Shown: one piece after another, positions 17,809 to 27,104 of the stretch
Layout of the letters: each line of letters begins with the position of its first letter
Numbering within the stretch: the first letter of the stretch is position 1
NCBI GenBank assembly: GCA_022843805.1
Contig: JALHMY010000001.1
Location: 127,795-191,794, forward strand
Length of the DNA: 64,000 bases
Direction: 5' to 3'
Source of the DNA: Fuerstiella sp.
Lineage (GTDB): Bacteria > Planctomycetota > Planctomycetia > Planctomycetales > Planctomycetaceae
Translations under genes and position numbers: made by a program
The notes under the pieces: generated by a model
Told to the model about the DNA's origin: nothing
Seen by the model: only the letters and a program-made list of their open reading frames with translations
Database searches by the model: none

Positions 17809-19148
17809 GGCTGGCTTCCTGTCGAGGATTTTTTTTCGATACGATAAAGATGACTGCCGGTTCTGAGGAACAGTGCATCGCCCGCAACCGCTGGCGATGC
17901 CATGATTTCTCCTGCCAGTGTGTTCCTGGAAAGCTCCTGATACTGATCACTGTCTGCCAGAACGGTCGAGATACCTGTCTGGGAAAAGAAATACAGACGA
18001 CCGTCTGCTGCGAGAGGTGATGCCGAGTAATCTCCGCCGATGCGTTCAAACCAGACATCCTCACCCGTCTTCGCATTTACGCACCGCAGGATTCCGGAAT
18101 CACTGACATAGTAAAGCCTGTCCCTCATTACGAGCATGGACGGTTTTTTCGGTATTTGTTTGTCAGAAGTCCATGACACATGAGTTTTGGTCACGTCGCC
18201 TTCTCCATTCCAGCGAACAGCGACCAGTCGTGACTGCATATAACTGGTGGCAATATAGACGGTATCTCCGTGCACGACCGGACGTGGAACCGTGGAAAAG
18301 CCCAGCTGCCCGTAATGCGCTTTCCAGATCTCTTTGCCGTCTCTCGCATCGTATCCATAGACCCAGTTCGCAGCCGGCGAAATGATGAGAGGTCGATCGC
18401 CCGTCTCGATGATCAGTGGTGTGCAGTAGGCCTTCTGCAGTTCAGGAGTGGGATCCATTTCGCCGGTTCGATCGGTTTTCCAGAGCACTTTTCCGGTGAA
18501 ACGGTCAAAGGCGGCAATGAATTGCTCGTTCGTTCCGTCGAAATGAATGATCAGCCGGTCTTCCCAGATGACTGGCGAACTTCCCGGCCCATTCTGATGG
18601 TCGATGTGAAACTCAGAATTCTTCCAGACGACAGCTGCTGTACTTCGATTGACGCAGGCGGTGCCATATGTGCCGAAATGAAAATAGACGTGATCTTCGG
18701 CAATGACCGGAGTGGGAGACGCATAGCTGTTCAGCGCATGTTTTGGTTCCGGTTCGGAAACCTCAAACAGCGTGATTTGCTGAACCATTTCTCCCGTTTC
18801 TCTGTTCAGCAGAATCGCCTGCAGCGAAAGAGCTCCGGCAACCTTTAAACCGTCAGGGTTCTTCAGAGAAGAAAGTCGCTTTTGTTCTTCTTCAGCGGAA
18901 AGCGGTCGGATAATCGCCGTTGTCAGCCAGATCTGACTTCCAGCGATCACAGGTGAGGAATGACCTTCACCCGGAATCGCTGACTTCCAGCTGACGTTCT
19001 CCGATTCGCTCCATGTTACCGGTAATCGCTTTGCGGAAGTATGCCCCTGACCACCAGGACCGCGGAACTGAGGCCATTCAATGTCGGCCCCGGCGGCAAC
19101 GCCACCAAGCACTGAGAACAACAGGATGATCGATTTTATAGCAGTCAT
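17805..19148 (-). CDS. Secreted PQQ-like beta-propeller repeat protein
   Basis: 447 residues with a signal peptide (IILLFSVLGGVAAGA). The chain then shows WPQFRGPGGQGHTSAKRLPV, the typical opening of planctomycete PQQ-like propellers, followed by repeated blades with GKVLWKTDRTGE, DGKEIWKAHYGQ and TGEDVWFERIGG. The lack of the full quinoprotein dehydrogenase active-site set makes a binding or scaffold role as likely as a dehydrogenase. It is first in a two-gene unit coupled by an ATGA overlap to the FG-GAP protein and is preceded at 112 nt by the Pro/Gly-rich membrane protein gene. Confidence 0.9.
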   Translation of the reverse strand: MTAIKSIILLFSVLGGVAAGADIEWPQFRGPGGQGHTSAKRLPVTWSESENVSWKSAIPGEGHSSPVIAGSQIWLTTAIIRPLSAEEEQKRLSSLKNPDGLKVAGALSLQAILLNRETGEMVQQITLFEVSEPEPKHALNSYASPTPVIAEDHVYFHFGTYGTACVNRSTAAVVWKNSEFHIDHQNGPGSSPVIWEDRLIIHFDGTNEQFIAAFDRFTGKVLWKTDRTGEMDPTPELQKAYCTPLIIETGDRPLIISPAANWVYGYDARDGKEIWKAHYGQLGFSTVPRPVVHGDTVYIATSYMQSRLVAVRWNGEGDVTKTHVSWTSDKQIPKKPSMLVMRDRLYYVSDSGILRCVNAKTGEDVWFERIGGDYSASPLAADGRLYFFSQTGISTVLADSDQYQELSRNTLAGEIMASPAVAGDALFLRTGSHLYRIEKKSSTGSQP

Positions 19149-19260
19149 TCAGTGAGTCAGCCTTAACTGAGTCAAAAAACACAATGCAGTGCGTGTAACG
19201 ATTCCGGGTTTGGCAATCGTATCGTCCCCCTGCTCTCCGGTGTGTGTCCCGGCCACAAAT

Positions 19261-20076
19261 TTATTCGGCTTTCGGAGCATCACCGGCAGGAGGTGCGGCA
19301 GGGTCTGTACTGGCCGGCGGTGCAGGTTCGGCAGCAGCCGGAGGATCGCTGGCAGGCGCATCCTTTGGAGCATCCGCTGCTGGCGGACTGTCGCTGGCCG
19401 GAGCTGCTGGCGCATCGGCTGCCGGTTCATTTGCAGGTGCTGGAGCGTCGCCCGCCGGAGCATCATCTTCGCTCGCCGGTCGTTTAGGCCGAGGAGGCCC
19501 GCCACCCGGGCCACCCGGAGCACCCGGGCCGCCGGGGCCCATTCCGCCGGGACCCATCATCCCGCCCGGGCCCATTCCGCCTCCCATTGGCGGCATCATC
19601 CCGCCCCCGGACATTGGCCCGGTGCTCTCATCACCCGGGGTTGTGGCAGGTACATCTTCATCGCCAAACGTGTAACAGTTTCGGACGAGGGCCGGATCAG
19701 TTTTGGTGACGACAAAGTACAGAACGGGTTCGGGCTGCTTCGCCAGGGGTCGCAGAAGACTGAACCACGTATATCGGTAAACAGATTCCGCGTCGTTCTC
19801 CCGGACGATATCTTCGGTCGGAGAAAACTTCAGGGCGGCTTTCGCGTCAGCAAACAGCGTGTTGGGTTTAAACACGCCACCCTCTTCTTCATCAGCCCCT
19901 TCGGTTTTCGGTTCCAGCATGGAGTCGAGTGCTTTGAAGGAACCGGACTGACCAAGCCCGGCTCGAAGTTCTATTCCCAGCACAATCAGCACGACAATCA
20001 GCAGGATTACCGAGACCGCTTTTCTGGCGGGTGAAACACCCTGAGGTTTTGCAGATCCCCTCTTCTGTTCTGCCAT
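19261..20076 (-). CDS. Membrane-anchored protein with a Gly/Met/Pro then Ala/Pro-rich tail
   Basis: 271 residues. One membrane helix (AVSVILLIVVLIVLGIELRAG) follows a basic N-terminus. A folded-looking domain spans about 45-140 (AAALKFSPTED..., YRYTWFSLLRPLAKQPEPVLYFVVTK). The C-terminal half is low complexity, first a Gly/Met/Pro stretch and then about 80 residues of Ala, Pro, Asp and Ser. The ATG at 20076 is preferred over the GTG codon just before it, because GGAG lies 7 nt upstream of the ATG. It is the first gene on this strand ahead of the PQQ/FG-GAP pair. No family is recognised; the tail could cross the cell envelope as a disordered spacer. Confidence 0.75.
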   Translation of the reverse strand: MAEQKRGSAKPQGVSPARKAVSVILLIVVLIVLGIELRAGLGQSGSFKALDSMLEPKTEGADEEEGGVFKPNTLFADAKAALKFSPTEDIVRENDAESVYRYTWFSLLRPLAKQPEPVLYFVVTKTDPALVRNCYTFGDEDVPATTPGDESTGPMSGGGMMPPMGGGMGPGGMMGPGGMGPGGPGAPGGPGGGPPRPKRPASEDDAPAGDAPAPANEPAADAPAAPASDSPPAADAPKDAPASDPPAAAEPAPPASTDPAAPPAGDAPKAE

Positions 20077-20279
20077 CACTGATCTCCAAAAAATGGATTA
20101 TTTAGGGGCGACGATTCGCCTGGACGTTCCCATTTGTTTCAATACTGCCGATGGAATGCTGCTCGGCCTGACAATACCCAATGCCGTGTCAATGGCACGA
20201 ATTCTTTAAACACGTGTGTTTCAACCCGTCAATACGGTATCCGCACGTGAAAAATAATTCACTCAGGTCAGGGAAAAAA

Positions 20280-20300
20280 TCTCCGGACGACGCCCGGAGA
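20280..20300 (-). terminator. Terminator-like hairpin in the region upstream of the 271-aa membrane protein
   Basis: On the minus strand a stem TCTCCGG/CCGGAGA with a short loop is followed by six T residues. No minus-strand gene ends just upstream, so it may be a leader attenuator for the 20076 gene, or chance. The 499-nt gap between 20077 and 20575 otherwise holds only the palindromic repeat at 20392-20453. Confidence 0.35.
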
Positions 20301-20391
20301 CTGTTACAAAATGACCGGAAGGGCAGACTATTTCAGCCAGAATTTTGCACTTAGGCGAGCGTCAGGTGAGCATTTACCAGAGAGAAAACTT

Positions 20392-20453
20392 GTTTAACCC
20401 GTGGCCGCAAGGCCAGGCACGAACCACCTAAGCCGTGCGGTCACGGGTTAAAC
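20392..20453. repeat. Palindromic repeat, GTTTAACCCGTGGCCG family, diverged copy
   Basis: The ends are inverted repeats of 23 nt: GTTTAACCCGTGGCCGCAAG on the left and its near complement ending CGGTCACGGGTTAAAC on the right, with about three mismatches. The same terminal sequence forms a perfect 26-bp inverted repeat at 28571-28641. The two copies therefore belong to one dispersed family. It lies 123 nt upstream of the CehA/McbA-like gene. Confidence 0.75.
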
Positions 20454-20575
20454 AATCCACAAACCTTCGTTGCAGGTCCTTCCAAAGCTGCCGATCGCCT
20501 TAAAACGGATTGGGACAGTTTTTCAGGCCTTTCAGGGACGCTGTTGTTGCTGAATTCATAATGAGGAGACAGGTC

Positions 20576-23158
20576 ATGGAAATAGCAGGTCCCCTGTTTC
20601 GAGCCTTCATCGGCCGACTGGTTTGTCTGGTGGTTCTGACCGCCGGAACTCCACTGTTGTTGTTCGGGCAGTCTGCCCAGTTGCGACCCACAACGGATGA
20701 GCAGACGCTGAAAACCTGGCTGCAGAATATGGTCTGGTACCATCGGTTCAGTACCTCAGAAATTCAGCAGGTCACCGGTCTGTCAGAACAGGAAATCGAC
20801 GAACGCCTTCAACAGTTTCAGATCACTTCCGACGGACAACCTCCCCGTTCAAACGAAAAGCTGCTGGTGCTGCCATATCCCGGTGGCCGTCATCCAAGAA
20901 TCGGATTTCTTGATGGGGCTGTTGATCCGCTGAGAGAAACGAAACTCAGCGTGTTTTGCCCGTGGGACAGTCACAGCTACGTTGTGATGGATGTTCCGGA
21001 AGCCATCTGGTCAAATCTCGGCCTGACCTGGCTGGCACATACTCATATCCCAACTGTCTGGGACAAACAGGGCATCCGGATGCCGCAGCAGGAGTGGAAC
21101 GTGTTGCCGGATGGCAGTTTTTCGATGGAACGCACTTTGCCCAATGGGATTGTCTTTGGAACCAGAGTGACTGCTCTGGAAAGCCACCTGCAGATGCAAA
21201 TGTGGCTGACGAACGGAACAAAAGAGACCCTGACCGATCTGCGAGTTCAGAACTGCGTCATGCTCAAAGGAGCCGAAGGTTTCGATCAGCAAACGAATGA
21301 CAACAAGAAGTTTGTCAACGGGTTTGCGGTTGCCGGGTCGGCTGATGGTAACCGGTGGATCATCACCGGCTGGGATCCACTGCATCGAGCCTGGGGAAAC
21401 GCGCCGTGCCCATGCCTTCATTCCGATCCGAAGTTCCCGGATTGTCCGCCAGGTGAAACGCGGTTTCTGCGTGGCTGGTTCTCATTCTATCAGGGAAAGG
21501 ACATTGATCAGGAACTGTCCCGAATCGAAGCCACTGGCTGGCGAAGTTTTCCGGTTCAACATGTAACCGGAAACGTTACCGGAGTCATTCGCGACGCGAA
21601 AACCGGAAAAACCCAGCCAGGACGCCTGTACGTTCAGAACCTGGCCAGCGGCGAATGGTTTTTTGCTCAGTCCACAGTCGAAGCCGGATCGGCTGTCGAA
21701 TATCGAAAACAGGTCGGAAATTCAGCAAGTGTGGAAAAACATACCACTTTATCGGCCCACCCGTTTCAGCTGCAGCTGCCTCCCGGTCGCTACCGAATTC
21801 GAGCTGAAAGAGGAAAGGAGTTTGTCCCGGCGGAACAGCAAATTACCGTCGAAGACAGCCCGGTTTCCATTGAACTGTCCTTGAAACGCTTCGAGAACAT
21901 GGCGGCCCGGGGATGGTATTCCGGCGATACTCATGTGCATCGCCCCCTGAACGAACTTCCAAATCTGATGCTTGCAGAAGACCTGAACGTCGCCCTGCCG
22001 CTGAGCTACTGGGTTCGCGACAGTACCGAAATTCCGGCAGCCAGCGGACCGATTCTCGATGCGGCTCCTCAGTATGTGGATCCCACCCATGTATTCTATC
22101 CGGTGAACACGGAGTACGAAATTTTCACCGTGGAAAAGCGCCGCCACACACAGGGCGCCGTGTTTGTGCTGAATCATCAGAAGCCCCTGACTCTCGCTTC
22201 GCCACCTTCTTTGCCCGTCGCGGAAGAAGCGCGTCGTCAGGGTGCTCTGCTGGATCTTGATAAGCACTCCTGGAACTGGTCCATGATGATCGTCCCCATC
22301 ATGAATGTGGACCTCTTTGAGCTGAGCAATAACCACAACTGGCGGACTCAGTTCGGATTTCCGCAATGGACGCTGGATGTTGCCCCTGACTGGCCCGAGG
22401 TGGAAAAGAACTCGCAGGGGTTTACAGAAACCGGATGGACAGAGTTTGCCATGCAGTCCTATTACGCTCTGCAGAACTGCGGCTTTCGGATGCGAGTGAC
22501 TGGCGGCACAGGCTCGGGCGTTCATCCCGTACCGCTGGGACATGGACGCGTGTACGTTTGCCTTTCACCGGAAAATCGTGAGCCCGGTCAGGATGCGGCA
22601 GCCAACGATTCAGAAATGTTTCGTTACGAAACATGGATCAGGAAGCTCAACGAGGGAAAGAGCTTTGTAACAACTGGTCCTCTGATGGATCTGCGGTTCA
22701 ACGGTCAGCTGCCTGGAAAAACCTGGACAGGTTCCGACGTTCCCGAGGCAGTCTGCATTACCGGACAAATCCACAGTATCAGTGCCCTAAAATCTCTGCA
22801 GATTGTTGTGAATGGTGAAGTTCGACAGGTTGCGTTACCGGAAGCCAGTAAAACGGCGGATGGAACAAGTCTTTACGATATCGATTTGCAGGCGAGTTTT
22901 TCCGGGAGCAGCTGGATCGCGGTTCGCTGTTTTGAGGATTTGCCCGATCAGAAAGTCAGCTTCGCACACACGAATCCGGTTTATATCGATGTGCCAGGGC
23001 AGCCCCTGAAGCCTCGACGCCGGGATACGGACTATTTCATCAGGCGAATGGACGAAGAAATCGCCAGAAACACGGGTGTGCTCAGCGAAGAATCTCTGCA
23101 GGAGTATCACCGGGCGCGTGACATTTACCGATCGATATCGGAACGGGCAATTCCTTAG
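20576..23158 (+). CDS. Secreted CehA/McbA-family (PHP-like) metallohydrolase
   Basis: 860 residues. The start at 20576 is supported by AGGAG 7 nt upstream and by a signal peptide that begins there (IGRLVCLVVLTAGTPLLLFG). The N-terminal 420 residues hold carbohydrate-binding or carboxypeptidase-regulatory-like beta domains (GVIRDAKTGKTQPGRLYV). From about 460 the PHP-like metallohydrolase begins with ARGWYSGDTHVHR, whose DxHxH binds metal. NNHNWRTQFGFP and GGTGSGVHPVPLGHGRVYV follow. The family is named after carbaryl hydrolase CehA and McbA, but most planctomycete members have unknown substrates. It is monocistronic. The Asp/His metal set suggests activity; the substrate is open. Confidence 0.85.
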   Translation: MEIAGPLFRAFIGRLVCLVVLTAGTPLLLFGQSAQLRPTTDEQTLKTWLQNMVWYHRFSTSEIQQVTGLSEQEIDERLQQFQITSDGQPPRSNEKLLVLPYPGGRHPRIGFLDGAVDPLRETKLSVFCPWDSHSYVVMDVPEAIWSNLGLTWLAHTHIPTVWDKQGIRMPQQEWNVLPDGSFSMERTLPNGIVFGTRVTALESHLQMQMWLTNGTKETLTDLRVQNCVMLKGAEGFDQQTNDNKKFVNGFAVAGSADGNRWIITGWDPLHRAWGNAPCPCLHSDPKFPDCPPGETRFLRGWFSFYQGKDIDQELSRIEATGWRSFPVQHVTGNVTGVIRDAKTGKTQPGRLYVQNLASGEWFFAQSTVEAGSAVEYRKQVGNSASVEKHTTLSAHPFQLQLPPGRYRIRAERGKEFVPAEQQITVEDSPVSIELSLKRFENMAARGWYSGDTHVHRPLNELPNLMLAEDLNVALPLSYWVRDSTEIPAASGPILDAAPQYVDPTHVFYPVNTEYEIFTVEKRRHTQGAVFVLNHQKPLTLASPPSLPVAEEARRQGALLDLDKHSWNWSMMIVPIMNVDLFELSNNHNWRTQFGFPQWTLDVAPDWPEVEKNSQGFTETGWTEFAMQSYYALQNCGFRMRVTGGTGSGVHPVPLGHGRVYVCLSPENREPGQDAAANDSEMFRYETWIRKLNEGKSFVTTGPLMDLRFNGQLPGKTWTGSDVPEAVCITGQIHSISALKSLQIVVNGEVRQVALPEASKTADGTSLYDIDLQASFSGSSWIAVRCFEDLPDQKVSFAHTNPVYIDVPGQPLKPRRRDTDYFIRRMDEEIARNTGVLSEESLQEYHRARDIYRSISERAIP

Positions 23159-23235
23159 TGGAAACCCCAAAAAGAACGAACGGCTTTTTTTACCGGCTGT
23201 AGCCTTCCCGCAGAGAAACACGGCAGATCGACGAC

Positions 23236-24297
23236 TCAGATCAGGTTATTTTGCTCTAAATGCAGCCAGAGACGTTCACCAAGAGCTTGTATTTCAGTGA
23301 AGACGACCTGCCCATTTTTTTCCTTGTAATGAAGGCCTCCTCCAAACGATCTTAACAAATGAAGCTGTAGCCGGGATACTCCGCCAGCACGAGCAATGTC
23401 TGATTGCGCACGGTCTCTCGCGGCCGAATTTCCGGAATTGCGTCCAAAGACTTCCTGAACGTAATCGCAACAAAAGCTCAGCATTCTGCCCCGGCGATAT
23501 CCGGATCTTCTCGCGGCTCGGCAGATCTCAACGATGATGTCGCGTGACGTAATCGCTAAAGGGACCGCAATCGCAGCAACGTTAATAAACATGAGAGCTT
23601 CAGCGAGGGCGCCCGTTGCAATGGCTCCCGATGCGGGTGCGGCAGCGGAAACACTTGCATTGCAGATTCGTGCGAGAAATTGTGACACCATGCCGCCGCC
23701 AGCGCGTGCGGCAAGGTCCGCCCAGACAGCCGCACTCGGGCCAAACTTTACGGACAATGATCCGGAGACTTTAAATTGCAGCCGGTCCCTCAATGCCTCC
23801 AGAACCGTGTGTTCCAGAGAAAGCGTCGTGGAAAAGAAGCAGAAGTGCGGGTCAAACGAAGCACCGAAGGCAAGGCCAGCGCCACGATCGGGGAGTTCCA
23901 GTTTCGTCTGTACATTCATAACCTGAAGAAAGAATCGAGCACCAAACTTGCTGAGGTCTTCGCCCAGAGAGTTTCCAAGAGACTGCAGGCGTTCTGCACT
24001 CAGTACGAATCCGGCTGACGCAGAGCCGGAAACGGATTCTCCATGGATCCTGTCACGAAGTGTCGCCCCAAAATTCCCTCGAAGGGCAACAGGATCTTCT
24101 CCGGGCTGGACGGCAATACTCGGTATGGAACCGGAAACGCTAACCCCTGATGCTGCTGATGCTGCTGATGCGGGTCTGTCCGCGAGAACTTCCAGTTCTC
24201 CAGACAGCTGCCATTTATGACGAAAGTACCTGTTCTCCCAGACTCCGGTTGGCGGAAACGATTGCTCAACGGAGCCAGAGAAGAGAGAAATACTCAT
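23236..24297 (-). CDS. Protein of unknown function (353 aa)
   Basis: No family is recognised. The protein starts with a Ser-rich segment, then an Ala/Ser-rich stretch encoded by a short GCTGAT-type codon repeat (about 24146-24175). Several beta-strand-like segments follow (ASAGFVLSAERLQSLGNSL, LQFKVSGSLSVKFGPSAAVW). Residues about 220-255 are Ala-rich and hydrophobic (ALMFINVAAIAVPLAITSRD), a possible membrane or pore segment. The C-terminus ends LGERLWLHLEQNNLI. There is no signal peptide. It is flanked by the convergent CehA-like gene and, upstream on the same strand, the kinase gene. The layout, a beta-rich body plus a hydrophobic hairpin, recalls cargo or effector proteins, but that is only an impression. 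Confidence 0.6.
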   Translation of the reverse strand: MSISLFSGSVEQSFPPTGVWENRYFRHKWQLSGELEVLADRPASAASAASGVSVSGSIPSIAVQPGEDPVALRGNFGATLRDRIHGESVSGSASAGFVLSAERLQSLGNSLGEDLSKFGARFFLQVMNVQTKLELPDRGAGLAFGASFDPHFCFFSTTLSLEHTVLEALRDRLQFKVSGSLSVKFGPSAAVWADLAARAGGGMVSQFLARICNASVSAAAPASGAIATGALAEALMFINVAAIAVPLAITSRDIIVEICRAARRSGYRRGRMLSFCCDYVQEVFGRNSGNSAARDRAQSDIARAGGVSRLQLHLLRSFGGGLHYKEKNGQVVFTEIQALGERLWLHLEQNNLI

Positions 24298-24446
24298 CCG
24301 TTCACCTCATAGATTAGCTTCACGTCGCCACGGACTTACCGAACGGCAGACAGACCACCCCGAAAAACAGCCACTCGGATGAGCGTTCTTCAGCGAGCTG
24401 ACGCATCAGGGAATTCAGAGAATTCCGGAGAGCCCGCAGGAACTTT

Positions 24447-26327
24447 TTAGGGCGATCTCTCGACCCGGCACTGGGGAAGCGATTGCCGGAGCGACCGGAT
24501 TCCGTCCGGGGTGACTTTGGTCACGCGCAAGTCGAGGCTGGTTAAGGATTTCATCCGGGAGAGATGCTTCAGGCCAGCGTCGGTGATCGACGTTTCTCCA
24601 AGTCGCAGATGGTGTACCAGTTCCATCCGGGCGACATATTGCAGGTCATCGTCGGTGATGGCAGTCCGGCCCAGACCAAGTTGTTGGAGTTTTGAGAGTC
24701 GTGGCAGCTCCTGCCACGCATCCGGACTGACATGGGCATCGTACAGCCCGAGCGTGATCAGGGATTTCAGTTCCTGCAATCGACGGATGTCTGCAGCAGT
24801 GACGACAGCGTGTCGGCCTTCCTGAAATTCGATCGCCTGAATCCGCAGCGGTCCCGGGGGCAGCGACAGGGCTGGTCGCAACTGCAGATAGTCTTCGCCG
24901 ATGAAGACTTCCAGTACCCCCTGAAATTGCCGAGCCCATTGTGCGATTTCCCGGTCGGCTTCCGATCCGATGAGTGCCGAAGACGTTTCAGGCCGATCAG
25001 AGGGGCTGTCTGCGATTCGGGATACAGAGTTGCCGGATACAGAGGTTTTGGGTGAGACGGATGGCGTGGGGAGATCCACCGGAGCCTTCGCAACCAGCAT
25101 CCACCAGCCGACGATAGCAGTGATGGACAGGCCCGCCACGACGGCCGTAACCGATGACAGCGGGAATCCGAATGGATTGCGCATCCACCGCCGCTGAACA
25201 GCAGGCGGCCGTTTTTCGGAGAACGACTCACTGTAAGGCGGCAAACTGATGTTCAGGTGACATTCCGCAGCGCATCGCTCGATCTCGTCGCGCAGCTCCG
25301 CCATTGAGGCGATTCGATCTTCACGACGTTTTGCGACCATCCGGCGAAACAAATTCCCGACACACGCAGGAACATCGCTGCGAAGTTCACGCAGGTCGGG
25401 AACGGGCGCCTCGAGATGGTTCCTGTACCGCTCCAGAGGTGTCTGGCCACCATAAACTGCCCGGCCGGTGAGCATGAAATAAAGGGTGCAGCCGAGGCTG
25501 TACATGTCGCTGCGAGGATCGACCGGCACGCCCTGTTGCATCTGTTCCGGGGCCATATAGTCGATTGTCCCCATCGCTTCCCCATGCTGCGATGATCGTT
25601 CCGACCCGGTCGGATTCATCGGTTCAAACAGAGCCAGGCCGAGGTCCAGAATCTTGACGACACCGCTGGTTTCAATCATCAGGTTCGATGGCTTAATGTC
25701 GCGATGCACAACTCCTTTGGAATGCACATAGCCCAGCCCGGAAGCAACCTGCAGCAGAACGCTGAGGGCCTGCGGGACGGTGAATGGACCGTGTCGCCGA
25801 ACCAGTCCGGAAACATCAGTTCCCTCAACAAACTGCATCACCAGAAAGTACCTGCCGCGAAACTCGTCGGCATCAAATGCAGTCACGACATTGGGATGTT
25901 CCAGCGCAGCAAGGACTTCAATTTCATGACGAAAGCGGGCCACGGCGGCCGGAGAATCAACCGATTCCTGGGGAAGCACCTTGATCGCGACCTGCCGCTT
26001 CATGTGACAATGGACAGCCCTGAATACCTGTCCCATACCGCCCGCACCAATCGGCTCCATCAGCAGGTAATTGCCAAGTACACTGTTCTGAAGCGCCGAG
26101 TCGAGGCTTTGTGAGGGATCTTTCGGATCAGAATCTGCCAGCGGCTCATCAAGCCAGCTCATCGATTCCAGAATTCTGACCCGACTTTTTAATTCCGGAA
26201 GCAGATGGCACAGGGAAGGATCGCTGCAAAACTCTTCCAGCGTCGGTTGCTCACCCAATCGACGAGCCTCCATCCATCGATAAACGAGTTCCTCGAGTAA
26301 TTGTGGATCAGAAGCAGACTCACTCAT
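24447..26327 (-). CDS. Ser/Thr protein kinase with transmembrane segment and leucine-rich repeats
   Basis: 626 residues. Residues 87-360 are a PknB-type kinase: glycine loop IGAGGMGQVF, catalytic Lys116 (VAIKVLP), HRDIKPSN (208-215) and DLGLA in place of DFG, common in planctomycete kinases. A single membrane helix lies near 388-412 (VTAVVAGLSITAIVGWWMLV). The C-terminal 150 residues are GALA/LRR-like repeats (LKSLITLGLYDAHVSPDAW, KLQQLGLGRTAITDDDLQYV, LHLRLGETSITDAGL). The kinase is cytoplasmic and the LRR part presumably extracytoplasmic, so the LRRs may sense or bind. Its start is 9 nt downstream of the sugar transferase stop, so the two are coupled. Substrates are unknown. Confidence 0.92.
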   Translation of the reverse strand: MSESASDPQLLEELVYRWMEARRLGEQPTLEEFCSDPSLCHLLPELKSRVRILESMSWLDEPLADSDPKDPSQSLDSALQNSVLGNYLLMEPIGAGGMGQVFRAVHCHMKRQVAIKVLPQESVDSPAAVARFRHEIEVLAALEHPNVVTAFDADEFRGRYFLVMQFVEGTDVSGLVRRHGPFTVPQALSVLLQVASGLGYVHSKGVVHRDIKPSNLMIETSGVVKILDLGLALFEPMNPTGSERSSQHGEAMGTIDYMAPEQMQQGVPVDPRSDMYSLGCTLYFMLTGRAVYGGQTPLERYRNHLEAPVPDLRELRSDVPACVGNLFRRMVAKRREDRIASMAELRDEIERCAAECHLNISLPPYSESFSEKRPPAVQRRWMRNPFGFPLSSVTAVVAGLSITAIVGWWMLVAKAPVDLPTPSVSPKTSVSGNSVSRIADSPSDRPETSSALIGSEADREIAQWARQFQGVLEVFIGEDYLQLRPALSLPPGPLRIQAIEFQEGRHAVVTAADIRRLQELKSLITLGLYDAHVSPDAWQELPRLSKLQQLGLGRTAITDDDLQYVARMELVHHLRLGETSITDAGLKHLSRMKSLTSLDLRVTKVTPDGIRSLRQSLPQCRVERSP

Positions 26328-26336
26328 GACTCTCGA

Positions 26337-27104
26337 TCAGGCAGCATGATCTTTATTCGCAGCGTCGGGTTCATAAATGCGAGGTGACATGACCGGCGGT
26401 TTTGGTGAATTAACAGCAGGTGAACTGGCAGCGGGTGAATGAACATCCACCCGAGATTGCTCAAGGAAAGCGGCCAGTTGAGGGGGTGTCGGGAAAAGTC
26501 GCCTTCCCAGGGCTTTTTGAATCAATACGGACGCGGTACGCGCAATCAGGCCAAGATCAGTCAGAAACGTGGATGTTTTGACATAGTTGAGATCCATGGC
26601 CATCTTCAATGGCAGTAGTCGCTGCACATAAAAATCTTCCGCATTACCGTTCGCCAGAAGATGTTCGCCATGTGTGTAATAGGCAATGCTTCCGGGGCTG
26701 GTCAGCCCAGGACGGACTGTCAGTGATTGGTTGTATTCGTATGTATAGTAATTTCTGACGATATCGGCGGCTTCAGGGCGAGGACCAACGATGGCCATTT
26801 CGCCCTTCAGGACATTCAGCAGTTGAGGAAGCTCGTCGATTTTCAGAGCACGCAGGAGCCGACCCACTGGAAATACTCGGGGATCATCCGCGGAGGTGAT
26901 TGAACTTCCCAAAACTGGCCGACAATGCATGGTTCGGAGCTTGTACATGGTGAACGGTCGACCATGTCGGCCAATTCGATGTGCTCTGTAGAATGCCGGA
27001 CCGGGGCTGGAGAGTCGAATAGCGACCACAGCGGCGAGAATCGCGGGGCCGCAAAAAATCAGGCCGATGACTGCACAAAAGATGTCAAAACTACGCCGCA
27101 CCAT
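26337..27104 (-). CDS. Bacterial sugar transferase (undecaprenyl-phosphate glycosyl-1-phosphate transferase type)
   Basis: 255 residues. It begins RRSFDIFCAVIGLIFCGPAI, the single membrane re-entrant helix of this family, followed by PGPAFYRAHRIGRHGRPFTM and YKLRTMH. Catalytic-region motifs DELPQLLNVLKGEM and IVGPRPE and the late VRPGLTSPGSI are all present. It should transfer a sugar-1-phosphate to undecaprenyl phosphate and start exopolysaccharide or glycan assembly. It matches the short (monotopic, PglC-like plus tail) form without the N-terminal membrane domain of WcaJ. No other glycan genes are nearby; its only close partner is the kinase-LRR gene 9 nt downstream. The last 40 residues are Pro/Ala/Ser-rich. 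Confidence 0.92.
   Translation of the reverse strand: MVRRSFDIFCAVIGLIFCGPAILAAVVAIRLSSPGPAFYRAHRIGRHGRPFTMYKLRTMHCRPVLGSSITSADDPRVFPVGRLLRALKIDELPQLLNVLKGEMAIVGPRPEAADIVRNYYTYEYNQSLTVRPGLTSPGSIAYYTHGEHLLANGNAEDFYVQRLLPLKMAMDLNYVKTSTFLTDLGLIARTASVLIQKALGRRLFPTPPQLAAFLEQSRVDVHSPAASSPAVNSPKPPVMSPRIYEPDAANKDHAA

Noticed and set aside
24146..24176. Short GCTGCTGAT-type tandem repeat
   Set aside because: Only three units, inside the coding frame of the 353-residue protein, where it codes a short Ala/Ser stretch; not reported as a separate element.
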